Origin: Cellvibrio sp. KY-GH-1
GTDB taxonomy: Bacteria > Pseudomonadota > Gammaproteobacteria > Pseudomonadales > Cellvibrionaceae
Length of the DNA stretch: 64,000 nt
Direction of reading: 5' to 3'
Assembly: GCF_008806975.1 (NCBI RefSeq)
Contig: NZ_CP031728.1
Span: forward strand, 3,493,501-3,557,500
Part shown: positions 1 through 7,232 of the stretch, in pieces
How the letters are laid out: every line of letters starts with the position of its first letter
Numbering within the stretch: the stretch's first letter is position 1
Position numbers and translations under genes: made by a program
The notes under the pieces: model-generated
Seen by the model: only the letters and a program-made list of their open reading frames with translations
Told to the model about the DNA's origin: nothing
Database searches by the model: none

Positions 1-508
1 CGGCAATGCTGCGGCCTTCACAGACATCGGCGCGGGCGATCAGCTGCATCAAGTCAGCCAATGGGTAGGGGACGACCTCGATCGGCTCTGGCTCATCGCC
101 CTGCAACCGCTCAGGGTATAAGTCCCAGGCGATCACTATGTTGATCCCGTGCTCCATATAGGATGGGGACAGATTGATGCGCTTGAGAAATTTTAGCTGG
201 CGCGCACCGTAGCCCACCTCTTCTTTTAGCTCACGATTGGCGGCATCCAGCAGGGTTTCCCCCTGGTCAATGGCACCTTTGGGCAGGGCCAGGTGGTAAT
301 CCTCCAATCCGACCGCATATTCACGCACCAAAAGCACCGTATCGGCATCGAGCAAGGGTACAATAAGCACCGCACCCGGCCCGCCGGAGCAGAGTTTTTC
401 GTAGGTGCGCTCTTCGCCGTTGCTGAAACGCAGGTGGATTTCGTCGGCGCGAAACAGCCGGCTGCGCGCCACTGTCGCGCGCTTTAAAATACTGGGCTTA
501 ACAGGCAT
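1..508 (-). CDS. nudE: ADP compounds hydrolase NudE (3' end cut by window)
   Basis: Nudix hydrolase that cleaves ADP-containing compounds such as ADP-ribose and NADH. The ATG lies at 508-506 and 169 codons are visible before the window edge; the family is about 185 residues, so only a short C-terminal piece is missing. A complete Nudix box is seen at residues 78-100: G78, E84, then REL at 92-94, EE at 96-97 and G99. Family assignment rests on the box and on the neighbours: nudE, yrfG, hslR and hslO lie close together in enterobacteria too. It is divergent from yrfG, with 41 bases between the starts, so both promoters must lie in that gap or overlap the genes. Confidence 0.85.
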   Translation of the reverse strand, partial: MPVKPSILKRATVARSRLFRADEIHLRFSNGEERTYEKLCSGGPGAVLIVPLLDADTVLLVREYAVGLEDYHLALPKGAIDQGETLLDAANRELKEEVGYGARQLKFLKRINLSPSYMEHGINIVIAWDLYPERLQGDEPEPIEVVPYPLADLMQLIARADVCEGRSIA

Positions 509-549
509 AGGTTGTCTTTAGGCTGATAAATCGTGGTAGAGATGATTTT

Positions 550-1227
550 ATGATTAATTGGGACTCAATAGATACAGTCATGTTGGATATGGACGGCACT
601 TTGCTGGATCTCCATTTCGACAACTATTTCTGGCTGGATCACCTGCCCCAACGCTATGCGCAGATTCACAATGTCGATTTAGCCACCGCACAGCAAAAAC
701 TCAGCGGTGAAATTCGCCAATACGAGGGCACCTTGCAATGGTACTGCCTGGAGTTTTGGTCCAACGCGCTGAATGTGGATATTCGCAGCCTGAAAGAAGA
801 GGTTAAACACAAAATCCAGATTCGCCCTTATGTGGGTGAATTTTTAACGCGCCTGCGCCAGCAGGGCAAAAAAGTATTGTTGGTGACCAACGCGCACCCA
901 CAAAGTCTGTCATTAAAACTGGAAGTCACACAAATCGATCAATGGTTGGATGTGATTGTATCCTCGCATCAATTTAGCGAGCCCAAGGAATCACAAAAAT
1001 TCTGGCAGCAGTTACAAGAAGCCGAACATTTTGACCCGGCGCGCACCTTATTTATTGATGACACCGCGCGTATTCTGGATTCGGCGCAGCAATACGGTAT
1101 TCGCTATGTATTGGGCATTCACCAACCCGACAGCCAGATCCAGCGCCGCATGGAACAACACCCGGCAATTTACCATTTCGATGAAATTATGCCGCCCTTG
1201 ACCAATGAAGTAACCGCCCATGGCTAA
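550..1227 (+). CDS. yrfG: GMP/IMP nucleotidase YrfG (HAD family)
   Basis: HAD-superfamily 5'-nucleotidase; the E. coli homologue dephosphorylates GMP and IMP. HAD motif I is DMDGTLLD with the nucleophile at D13 and the second Asp at D15. Motif II is the LVTNAH stretch, and the acidic motif IV is FIDDTARIL near residue 170. The length of 225 residues matches the family. Its last 8 bases overlap the start of hslR at 1220, which indicates translational coupling in a yrfG-hslR-(DUF4124)-hslO transcription unit. Substrate specificity is inferred from family and synteny, not from sequence. Confidence 0.9.
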   Translation: MINWDSIDTVMLDMDGTLLDLHFDNYFWLDHLPQRYAQIHNVDLATAQQKLSGEIRQYEGTLQWYCLEFWSNALNVDIRSLKEEVKHKIQIRPYVGEFLTRLRQQGKKVLLVTNAHPQSLSLKLEVTQIDQWLDVIVSSHQFSEPKESQKFWQQLQEAEHFDPARTLFIDDTARILDSAQQYGIRYVLGIHQPDSQIQRRMEQHPAIYHFDEIMPPLTNEVTAHG

Positions 1228-1660
1228 GCAACAAAACAAACAACCGCAGGATGAAGACGATGACGACAAGGTTCGCATCGACAAATGGTTGTGGGCCGCG
1301 CGTTTTTTTAAAACCCGCAACCTCGCCAAAGAGGCCATCGATGGCGGAAAAGTGCATTGCGATGGTCAGCGTGTAAAGCCGAGCAAAGAAGCCATCGTCG
1401 GCCTGGAATTAACCATTCGCCAAAACTGGGATGAAAAAACCGTCATCATCAAAGCGCTCTCTGACCAGCGCCGCGGCGCACCGGAAGCGGCATTGTTGTA
1501 CGAAGAAACTGAACCCAGCAAAGAGCTGCGCGAAAAACGCGCGGCAGAACGCAAAGCTGGATTGGGCGCGTTTATTATTAGCGACCACCGCCCCAACAAA
1601 AAAGAACGCCGGCAGATTCACCGTTTCCAGCGCATTAATATACTGGGGGAAGAGGATTAA
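1220..1660 (+). CDS. hslR: Heat shock protein Hsp15 (ribosome-associated)
   Basis: Hsp15 binds free 50S subunits carrying a stalled nascent chain and helps to recycle them after heat stress. An S4 RNA-binding domain is visible near residues 16-65 (VRIDKWLWAARFFKTR, then GGKVHCDGQRVKPSK), and a basic C-terminal tail follows, as in known Hsp15. The 146-residue length is normal. The start overlaps yrfG by 8 bases. A DUF4124 gene lies between hslR and hslO, where E. coli has the two adjacent. Confidence 0.92.
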   Translation: MAKQQNKQPQDEDDDDKVRIDKWLWAARFFKTRNLAKEAIDGGKVHCDGQRVKPSKEAIVGLELTIRQNWDEKTVIIKALSDQRRGAPEAALLYEETEPSKELREKRAAERKAGLGAFIISDHRPNKKERRQIHRFQRINILGEED

Positions 1661-1677
1661 TTTTTAAGGAGGAAGTC

Positions 1678-2130
1678 ATGGATGCAAGTAAAGTGTTGAT
1701 CTTAAGTTTGTTTGCCGTTGCAATGAATTGCAGCGCGGAGGTTTATCGGTGGGTCGATAAAAATGGCAAAGTGCATTTCACTGATCGCAAGCCAGCAGCT
1801 GATGCTGAAAACATCACTGAAAATGTAAAGTCACAAAATATCGATACCAGTAGCAGCGAGTTACAAAAATTAACTTCCATGCGCGAGCAGGAAGAAAAAG
1901 AGAAGCAGGAAAAAACACAACAAGAGCAAAAAGCACAACAAGAGCGCAAGGAACAACTAACAGAGCTGAACCGCCCTGTCTGCGAAAAGGCCAAAATACG
2001 CCTGAAAAAAATCAGCGGACATATAGTTTTTACCGACGAACAAGGCAGAGCCGTCACCGTAACGGAAAAAGAACGCCAGCAAATGGTTGCTGACCTCAAG
2101 CAAGAAATTCAAGAATATTGTAGTGAGTAG
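1678..2130 (+). CDS. DUF4124 domain secreted protein
   Basis: A small exported protein of unknown function. Residues 1-20 form a signal peptide. Residues 21-45 are a typical DUF4124 core (EVYRWVDKNGKVHFTDRKP). A long charged, Gln/Glu/Lys-rich coiled-coil stretch follows at about 60-105, then a C-terminal segment with two cysteines (SGHIVFTDEQGRAVTVTEKE). An excellent ribosome-binding site (AAGGAGG, 6 bases before ATG) fixes the start. It sits between hslR and hslO in the same direction with short gaps, so it is probably co-transcribed with the heat-shock genes. DUF4124 has no established biochemical role. Confidence 0.85.
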   Translation: MDASKVLILSLFAVAMNCSAEVYRWVDKNGKVHFTDRKPAADAENITENVKSQNIDTSSSELQKLTSMREQEEKEKQEKTQQEQKAQQERKEQLTELNRPVCEKAKIRLKKISGHIVFTDEQGRAVTVTEKERQQMVADLKQEIQEYCSE

Positions 2131-2150
2131 TTTATTTTTAAAGGTTTTTT

Positions 2151-3056
2151 ATGCCCAGTAATGATTTGCTCCACCGTTTTTTATTTGATGACTGCGATGT
2201 TCGCGGTGAAATTGTCACGCTCAGTAATAGCTATAGCGAAGTGCTAAGCCATAACCCCCATGTACCGGCCATTCGCCGCTTACTGGGTGAATTCCTTGCG
2301 GCTGTGGGCTTGCTGTCCAGCACGCTAAAATTTGACGGGCGGATAATTCTGCAGGCGCGCGGTGATGGCCCCATCTCCACGATCATGGCAGAGTGCAATC
2401 ATCACAACAGTTTGCGCGGTATAGTACGTATTAACGAAGATATTGAACTAACAGAGGAAATTGCCGCGCACGGCAATATGCAACAATTGCTCGGCAACGG
2501 CGTGCTCGTGATCAGCGTCGAACCACAGCGCAGCGAAAATTTTGAAGGCAAGTTGGAACGCCATCAGGGCATAGTCCCTATGGATGCCGAGAGCCTTGCC
2601 GGTTGCCTTGAACATTATTTCCAGCAATCGGAACAACTGGCCACGCGCTTATGGTTCGCGGCCGATGACAATTCCGCCACTGGTTTTTTAATTCAAGCAC
2701 TGCCACAGCAATTAAATACCAACCCGGATGATAACCGCGATAAATGGGAAACGATCATTACCCTCGCGGAAACTATCACTCGCGAAGAATTGTTGGAGCT
2801 GGATCACCCCACTGTGCTCTACCGTTTATTCAACGAGCAACCCGTGCGTATCTTTGACCCTAAAAAATTGCACTTCGCGTGCAGCTGTTCCAAAGAGCGC
2901 TGCGCCAGTGCGTTGTTGACTATCGGTATTGAGGAAGTCGAAGAATTGCTAATCGAGAAAGGTCATATCGATATCGACTGCCAATTCTGTAATCAGCACT
3001 ATCATTTTGCCGCCGATGAAGTACGCAAACTACTGGGTGGGAATGTGTTGCATTAA
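2151..3056 (+). CDS. hslO: Redox-regulated chaperone Hsp33
   Basis: Cytosolic holdase chaperone switched on by oxidative stress. The zinc-binding redox switch is visible at the C-terminus: CSC in FACSCSKERC, then CQFC about 30 residues later, the four cysteines of the family. The N-terminal part (LLHRFLFDDCDVRGEIVTL, RGDGPISTIMAEC) is typical Hsp33. Length 301 residues against about 290 for the family. It follows the DUF4124 gene by 20 bases and ends the operon; a GC-rich hairpin near 3060-3090 may terminate it. Confidence 0.95.
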   Translation: MPSNDLLHRFLFDDCDVRGEIVTLSNSYSEVLSHNPHVPAIRRLLGEFLAAVGLLSSTLKFDGRIILQARGDGPISTIMAECNHHNSLRGIVRINEDIELTEEIAAHGNMQQLLGNGVLVISVEPQRSENFEGKLERHQGIVPMDAESLAGCLEHYFQQSEQLATRLWFAADDNSATGFLIQALPQQLNTNPDDNRDKWETIITLAETITREELLELDHPTVLYRLFNEQPVRIFDPKKLHFACSCSKERCASALLTIGIEEVEELLIEKGHIDIDCQFCNQHYHFAADEVRKLLGGNVLH

Positions 3057-3092
3057 TCATCCTCTCCGTCCCTTAACAGGCGGAGAGGTCAC

Positions 3093-3296
3093 TTAACTGG
3101 CTGATGTATATATCGCACTAATATTCAACCCACCGGTTAATATCAATCCAATAATAAACAACCTGAATGACTGCCAAAAACCAATTCGTTTAAAGCCGAA
3201 AAGCTCAGACAATGTCATATTCCAAAACAACATCAAAATTATTGTAACGACAGCTAACGAAATAGTTAACCAAAACATCATTTCCAGAAAATGCAT
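3093..3296 (-). CDS. Small membrane protein, unknown
   Basis: 67 residues with two predicted membrane helices (about 6-27 and 42-64) separated by a short polar loop (SELFGFKRIGFWQ). No family recognised. A ribosome-binding site (AGGAA, 8 bases upstream) supports the ATG at 3296. It lies 15 bases after the stop of the anchored protein at 3312-4100, so it is probably the last gene of that unit. It could be a membrane partner of the anchored proteins; this is only inferred from position. Confidence 0.6.
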   Translation of the reverse strand: MHFLEMMFWLTISLAVVTIILMLFWNMTLSELFGFKRIGFWQSFRLFIIGLILTGGLNISAIYTSAS

Positions 3297-3311
3297 AATA
3301 AATTCCTTTTC

Positions 3312-4100
3312 CTATAAAGGCCGAAGCATTTCCTCGTAGAACTTAATTACTGAATCAGGAACACTGTTATCAAATTCACCAAGCTCTTGCGCATTTCTTG
3401 CTTTCTGAATCTCATCATAGATTTTTTTCGCATTTTCTTGAACTGCGTCTTTATCTTGTTGATTTATCTCATGTGAATAGCGCTTTAACAGGTTCTCACC
3501 GCGAACAATGCTACCCCACCAATCCCCTCTTAATTGCGCTGCATCATAATAAGATAACGCCTCAATTATTTTTGCTTTCCTGTCATCGACGTTCATACTG
3601 TCCAAATTCTCAGCCTCATTGATGGCTCCCATTCGGATCAGCGCCTCTGTAGACCCCAAAACAGCCGCCTTATGCAACACGCTTTCGAAGTCATTAATAT
3701 TTTTTGCTCTATCTGCCAGAACATGCAACGCCCTTAAATCTCCATTTTCACCGAGCTTTATTAATACATTATCTTCATATGTTGCATAGTCACTTAATTG
3801 CTCATCTCCCATAAAGCTAAAATTACCGCGCTGAGCAAACCAATCTTTAATTTCAGCTGCATCAGCAGGATTTCCCATTGGGTTCAAAATTTCTTTTTTG
3901 TTGTTACTGGTCTGCTTTATATTTTTCACTGCATCCGACAGTACAACGTCACTTTGTTGTAAATTCAGTGATTCCCTTTGATCGGCCTGCATATCGCCCA
4001 CACTTTTAAATAAGCTTGTATAGCAATATAAGCATGCAGCCACCAAAAAAATGGCGCCAGCAACTACTTTTGTAATTTTTTTAAAATGCAAACCATTCAC
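3312..4100 (-). CDS. Membrane-anchored Sel1-like repeat protein (copy B)
   Basis: 262 residues: a cytoplasmic N-terminus, one membrane segment at about 12-30, a variable linker to about residue 75, then an alpha-helical domain with Sel1/TPR-like periodicity (NGDLRALHVLADRA, LHKAAVLGSTEALIRMGA, YYDAAQLRGDWWGSI) and the C-terminal signature FYEEMLRPL. It is a clear paralogue of 4231-5052: both share RGDWWGSI, the linker-to-domain opening (MG..WF..RGN.SF) and the same last nine residues. The start is a GTG at 4100; no nearby in-frame ATG exists. Function unknown. The helical domain most likely faces the periplasm and binds another protein, which is inference. Lower GC than the housekeeping genes around it. 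Confidence 0.7.
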   Translation of the reverse strand: MNGLHFKKITKVVAGAIFLVAACLYCYTSLFKSVGDMQADQRESLNLQQSDVVLSDAVKNIKQTSNNKKEILNPMGNPADAAEIKDWFAQRGNFSFMGDEQLSDYATYEDNVLIKLGENGDLRALHVLADRAKNINDFESVLHKAAVLGSTEALIRMGAINEAENLDSMNVDDRKAKIIEALSYYDAAQLRGDWWGSIVRGENLLKRYSHEINQQDKDAVQENAKKIYDEIQKARNAQELGEFDNSVPDSVIKFYEEMLRPL

Positions 4101-4115
4101 AATGTCATACCACTT

Positions 4116-4217
4116 TTAAAAAGAGCTGCATTTCACATGCTGCTCCTGTTCAATTTTTTCAGGTGTTTTTGGCACTAGTGATGGAGACGGAAAGAAGGGA
4201 AGGACTCTCCCCTCCAT
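4116..4217 (-). pseudogene. Remnant of a second copy of the secreted Cys/Pro-rich gene
   Basis: Read on the minus strand, this stretch gives a 33-codon open piece ending in TAA. Its middle, PSLVPKTPEKIEQEQHVK, matches PSVVKTPEEIEREQHVKF of the secreted gene split by the IS element. The DNA agrees too: the 13-mer ATTTCACATGCTG (plus strand) occurs at both 4130-4142 and 6660-6672. The signal peptide, the cysteine-rich parts and the C-terminal half are missing. It lies just upstream of copy B of the anchored protein, where the intact gene lies upstream of copy A, so a two-gene unit was duplicated and one member decayed. Confidence 0.65.
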
Positions 4218-4230
4218 GATAGAATAAATT

Positions 4231-5052
4231 TTATAAAGGTCTTAACATTTCCTCGTAAAACTTCATTACTTCATCTGGTACTGTATTGTCAAAATCACCC
4301 AAACCCAAGTCGGTTCGTTGCCTCTGAAGCTCATCGTAAATTTCCTTGGCTCTATTCCTAATGCGAGCCATATCATGTTCATCAGGCTGATATGAATACC
4401 TTCTTTTTAGTGAACCTCCATCATTAATACTGCCCCACCAATCACCACGAAGTGTTGCAGCCTCATAATGAGCAAGCGCCTCTACAATAAAAGCATTTCT
4501 CTGATCATCAGGTAACTGATCAATATTTTGCCACGACTCAATAGACGAACCAATTTGCGAAATAGCAGCCGTAGAACCAAAAATGGCCGCACGATATAAA
4601 ATAGAGTTTGCTCCCTCTATGGTCTCAGCTCTATTAGCTAACTCATGCATCGCACGAATATCACCGGAGTCGCTGAGCTTTTTCAGTGTTTCAAGATCAT
4701 AGTTTTGAATATCCCTTTTTTCATCTGGCCCATAAAAACTGTAATTGCCTCTAGCAGAAAACCAGGACATAATTTTTGCCTTCGACGCCTCGTCCCCCAT
4801 GGGACTCCAAGTTTGCGCCTTAGCAGCCTCATGATTTGTCTCTTTACCAATTTCTTCATTTTCCAATATTACGGTTTCAGTTGCTGTTATTCTTTTTGCT
4901 GGTTCAATAAGTTCTGTTAAATCTGAAGAACCACCTAATGGCAATAACGGTTTATAGAAGAGCCAAATGACAAAAGCAATTATCAAACAAGCTCCAATGA
5001 ACAACAAAGAAAATAATTTCATCCCCGGATTTTTATCATCTGAATTAACCAT
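4231..5052 (-). CDS. Membrane-anchored Sel1-like repeat protein (copy A)
   Basis: 273 residues from the ATG at 5052, chosen because GGAGG lies 5 bases upstream; the open frame continues 25 codons further but without support. One membrane helix at about 11-32, a low-complexity linker, then the same helical repeat domain as 3312-4100 (SGDIRAMHELANRA, LYRAAIFGSTAAI, HYEAATLRGDWWGSI) and the same FYEEMLRPL terminus. It lies 56 bases downstream of the original stop codon of the IS-split secreted gene, so those two probably formed an operon. Function unknown; an inner-membrane protein with a periplasmic protein-binding domain is the most that can be inferred. Confidence 0.72.
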   Translation of the reverse strand: MVNSDDKNPGMKLFSLLFIGACLIIAFVIWLFYKPLLPLGGSSDLTELIEPAKRITATETVILENEEIGKETNHEAAKAQTWSPMGDEASKAKIMSWFSARGNYSFYGPDEKRDIQNYDLETLKKLSDSGDIRAMHELANRAETIEGANSILYRAAIFGSTAAISQIGSSIESWQNIDQLPDDQRNAFIVEALAHYEAATLRGDWWGSINDGGSLKRRYSYQPDEHDMARIRNRAKEIYDELQRQRTDLGLGDFDNTVPDEVMKFYEEMLRPL

Positions 5053-5108
5053 CACAACCTCCATTTTCATTGAAAAACGGGCAAGATTTACCTGCCCGTT
5101 AATATGAT

Positions 5109-5236
5109 TTAATGCACATCGGAGCACTGTTTTACCAATGCTGACACATACTTATCTCCACTAGCAGCACATGCGCGAATAGTGTCATCCATAGCGAGTT
5201 CAGCATTAGCTCTACATGTGGGACCAGGCTCCACAG
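5109..5236 (-). pseudogene. Secreted Cys/Pro-rich protein, 3' part (split by IS)
   Basis: The C-terminal 41 codons of the gene interrupted at 6489. Minus-strand reading gives VEPGPTCRANAELAMDD and onward to QCSDVH and TAA at 5111-5109. Joining this piece to 6489-6999 after removing the insertion and one copy of the 3-base target duplication (CTG) gives one uninterrupted 211-codon frame (636 bases with stop). In its present state the fragment has no start of its own and is probably not translated. Confidence 0.85.
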
Positions 5237-5266
5237 TGATCCCTACCGCCAACTTCGGACAGTTAA

Positions 5267-6118
5267 CTAACATACATTTTTTGCCTCAAAGCGCTCGGGG
5301 CTAACAAAGCCAATAGCGCTGTGACGGCGGTAGCGATTGTAATCCACTTCGATATATTCAAAAATAGACTCGCGCGTGTGCTTTCCATCTAGCAATGGCT
5401 CGCCGTGAACCAGCTCAACCTTAAGTGAATGAAAGAAGCTTTCCGCACACGCATTGTCCCAGCAATCACCCTTGCGACTCATACTCTGTATTAGCGAATA
5501 TTTTTCCAGTAAATCCCTAAACGCATGCGATACATATTGGCTGCCACGGTCACTGTGAACAATAACGCTTTTTGGGAATTTTCGTCGCCACAACGCCATC
5601 ATCAATGAATCACAAACCAATTGCGCATCAATATGTTTGCTCATCGACCAACCAACAACTTTTCGAGAATATAAATCAATCATCACGGCCAGATACAACC
5701 AACCTTCTGTAGTTTGAATATAAGTAATATCGGTCACCCATTTTTCATTAGGTTGTTGCGCAGAAAAATCTCTAGCCAACAGGTTGGGCGCAACAGGTAG
5801 TGTATGATTGCTGTCCGTAGTCACCTTGAACAGCTTGGCCGCTTTTGCAATTAACCCCTGCCGTTTCAGGCTTTTCCGAATGGTTTTTATGTCGAGCGGA
5901 TTATCTTGCTCCGCCAAATCATAAAAAATCCGATCCGCGCCATACCGGCCTTTTCCAGCCTCAAATGCTGCCTTTACCAACGCATCAATCGCTTCTCTTT
6001 GCTGCATGCGCCAACTAACCATTTCACGATTATCAAGCCAGCTGTAATACCCACTTCGCGAAACCAACAGAACGCGCGCCATCATCGCGATTGAATATAG
6101 CGCGCTATTTGTCAGCAT
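5267..6118 (-). CDS. IS3-family transposase OrfB (DDE integrase core)
   Basis: 283 residues. An N-terminal helix-turn-helix-like region (SRSGYYSWLDN, GRYGADRIFYDL) is followed by an rve integrase core. The catalytic triad is visible: D130 in WVTDITYIQ, D190 in VHSDRGSQY and E226 in DNACAESFF, with the 35-residue D-E spacing of the family. In IS3 elements the active transposase is normally the OrfAB fusion made by a -1 frameshift; here the -1 frame is open from the slippery site into this frame, through 16 codons before this ATG. The separate OrfB may act as a regulator. Confidence 0.95.
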   Translation of the reverse strand: MLTNSALYSIAMMARVLLVSRSGYYSWLDNREMVSWRMQQREAIDALVKAAFEAGKGRYGADRIFYDLAEQDNPLDIKTIRKSLKRQGLIAKAAKLFKVTTDSNHTLPVAPNLLARDFSAQQPNEKWVTDITYIQTTEGWLYLAVMIDLYSRKVVGWSMSKHIDAQLVCDSLMMALWRRKFPKSVIVHSDRGSQYVSHAFRDLLEKYSLIQSMSRKGDCWDNACAESFFHSLKVELVHGEPLLDGKHTRESIFEYIEVDYNRYRRHSAIGFVSPERFEAKNVC

Positions 6119-6132
6119 AAATTCGTAGCGTT

Positions 6133-6426
6133 TTATTTTTGATGCTTCGCGAAGTAGGTAGCCGCCTTTTTTAGGATTTCAAGCTCCTCTGCTTGCTCGG
6201 CGAGCTGACGCTTGAGGCGTGCATTTTCAGCGGCGAGGAGCGATTCTCTTTCAACATCAGTACGGCTATTGTTGAGTGCGCTACGCCAACTGTAAATTTG
6301 ACTGGCATATATGCCCAGTTTTTCGGCGGCTTCCGCTACGCTCAATCGTTCGGCCAGTTTAATGGCCTCACTTTTGAACTCGGCTGTATACTTCTTATTC
6401 TCTTTTGGGGTTGGTTTCTTGCTCAT
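6133..6426 (-). CDS. IS3-family OrfA (HTH, DNA-binding part)
   Basis: 97 residues. A helix-turn-helix at about 12-50 (YTAEFKSEAIKLAERLSV, AEKLGIYASQIYSWR) is followed by a leucine-zipper-like coiled coil (AENARLKRQLAEQAEELEIL) that serves in multimerisation. It binds the element ends and, fused to OrfB by frameshifting, forms the transposase. The C-terminus carries the slippery codons AAA AAG. Confidence 0.93.
   Translation of the reverse strand: MSKKPTPKENKKYTAEFKSEAIKLAERLSVAEAAEKLGIYASQIYSWRSALNNSRTDVERESLLAAENARLKRQLAEQAEELEILKKAATYFAKHQK
6166..6172 (-). promoter_or_regulatory. Programmed -1 frameshift site A AAA AAG
   Basis: On the minus strand the orfA reading is ...CTA AAA AAG GCG..., which places the heptamer A AAA AAG exactly in the X XXY YYZ phase needed for -1 slippage. 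After the slip the frame reads GGC GGC TAC CTA CTT and stays open into orfB. This is the classic IS3-family route to OrfAB. Frameshifting itself is inferred. Confidence 0.85.
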
Positions 6427-6488
6427 GGATCACCTCTGGAGTAAGTTTACTCAGTTTCTAAGGTGTCCGATATTCGCGGAGGGGATCA

Positions 6489-6999
6489 CAGTTTGTGAAT
6501 ACTGAAAGCCAAAAATATCTTTAAATCCAGAACTAACACTCCAAGTTTGCGATGTAGTTAGAGGGCATTTAGTACCTACAAAATAACTAAAATATCCTCT
6601 CGCAGTATCTTGGCATTGTTTTACAGCAGTATTTATTTGCCCTGGATACTCCTTGCAAAATTTCACATGCTGTTCCCTCTCAATTTCTTCCGGCGTTTTC
6701 ACTACCGAAGGCGGAGGAGATGATGGAGGTATTGACGATGGCGGAGGCGTAGATGGAGGCGGTGAGGAAGGAGCATCAGGAACCCAAGTGCAACTTTGAG
6801 ACGGTTTACAAACTCTTTCCCAGTAATACACTCTATCGATCATTGCACATGACTCATATTGTTGACACACGTATGCAGCTTTTACCGGCATTACGGTAAA
6901 AACTGCGGTTGCAGGCAATAAATAAATCATACCCTTTAAAAGCAAAGAGACGTGCGATGCATATTTTTTACAACGAAATCCCAAGTTAGCCCTAAGCAT
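6489..6999 (-). pseudogene. Secreted Cys/Pro-rich protein, 5' part (split by IS)
   Basis: Starts at the ATG at 6999 (AGGAG 6 bases upstream). Residues 1-41 form a long signal peptide ending in PVKA before AYVCQQYESC. A cysteine-containing region follows (CAMIDRVYYWERVCK, CTWV), then a Pro/Ser linker (residues about 72-95, repeated SPPPS), then a helical Cys-containing domain (HVKFCKEYPGQINTAVKQCQDTA). The coding frame runs to the insertion at 6488. Spurious translation into the element adds about 13 residues before a stop. Rejoined with 5109-5236 the protein is 211 residues. No family recognised; it heads the cassette that continues with the two anchored proteins and the small membrane protein. 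Confidence 0.85.
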
Positions 7000-7169
7000 A
7001 ATATTCTCCTGTTGTATATGTTGTTTCCTTTCGCGAAAAGGCAGGGAATAGTACTCCCCGTAACAACACGCATCCATGCACTTAAGTGCCAACATGAAGA
7101 TTTATGTAACCGTTCTCACACCCAGTAGTTGTAGTCAATTTCCTACAAATAATGTAGAGATTAACAACT

Positions 7170-7214
7170 ATGCCCACAGGCGTGAATTGGGTGCAGCTTA
7201 AGATGTATGGGCAT
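7170..7214 (-). terminator. Possible hairpin after the gluconate-type permease
   Basis: The inverted repeat ATGCCCA (7170-7176) / TGGGCAT (7208-7214) lies just beyond the permease stop codon at 7233. The loop is long and no clear run of T follows, so it may be a weak terminator or nothing. Confidence 0.25.
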
Positions 7215-7232
7215 CAGGCTGAACGCACTGAT

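Larger units (their letters stand above)
5237..6488 (-). mobile_element. Complete IS3-family insertion sequence (1252 bp)
   Basis: Two overlapping-type transposase genes flanked by imperfect terminal inverted repeats of about 25-30 bp. Both ends start TGATCCC and both carry TCGGACA at element positions 19-25. A 3-base direct repeat CAG at 5234-5236 and 6489-6491 is the target duplication, the size expected for IS3-group elements. orfA and orfB are intact, the DDE triad is complete, and a frameshift signal is present, so the element looks active. It is inserted in the secreted Cys/Pro-rich gene. The near-perfect preservation of the split host frame suggests a recent event. Confidence 0.93.

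Noticed and set aside
6451..6488. Extension of the split secreted protein into the IS end (VIPSANIGHLRN)
   Set aside because: These codons belong to the IS terminal repeat; the native C-terminus is at 5109-5236.
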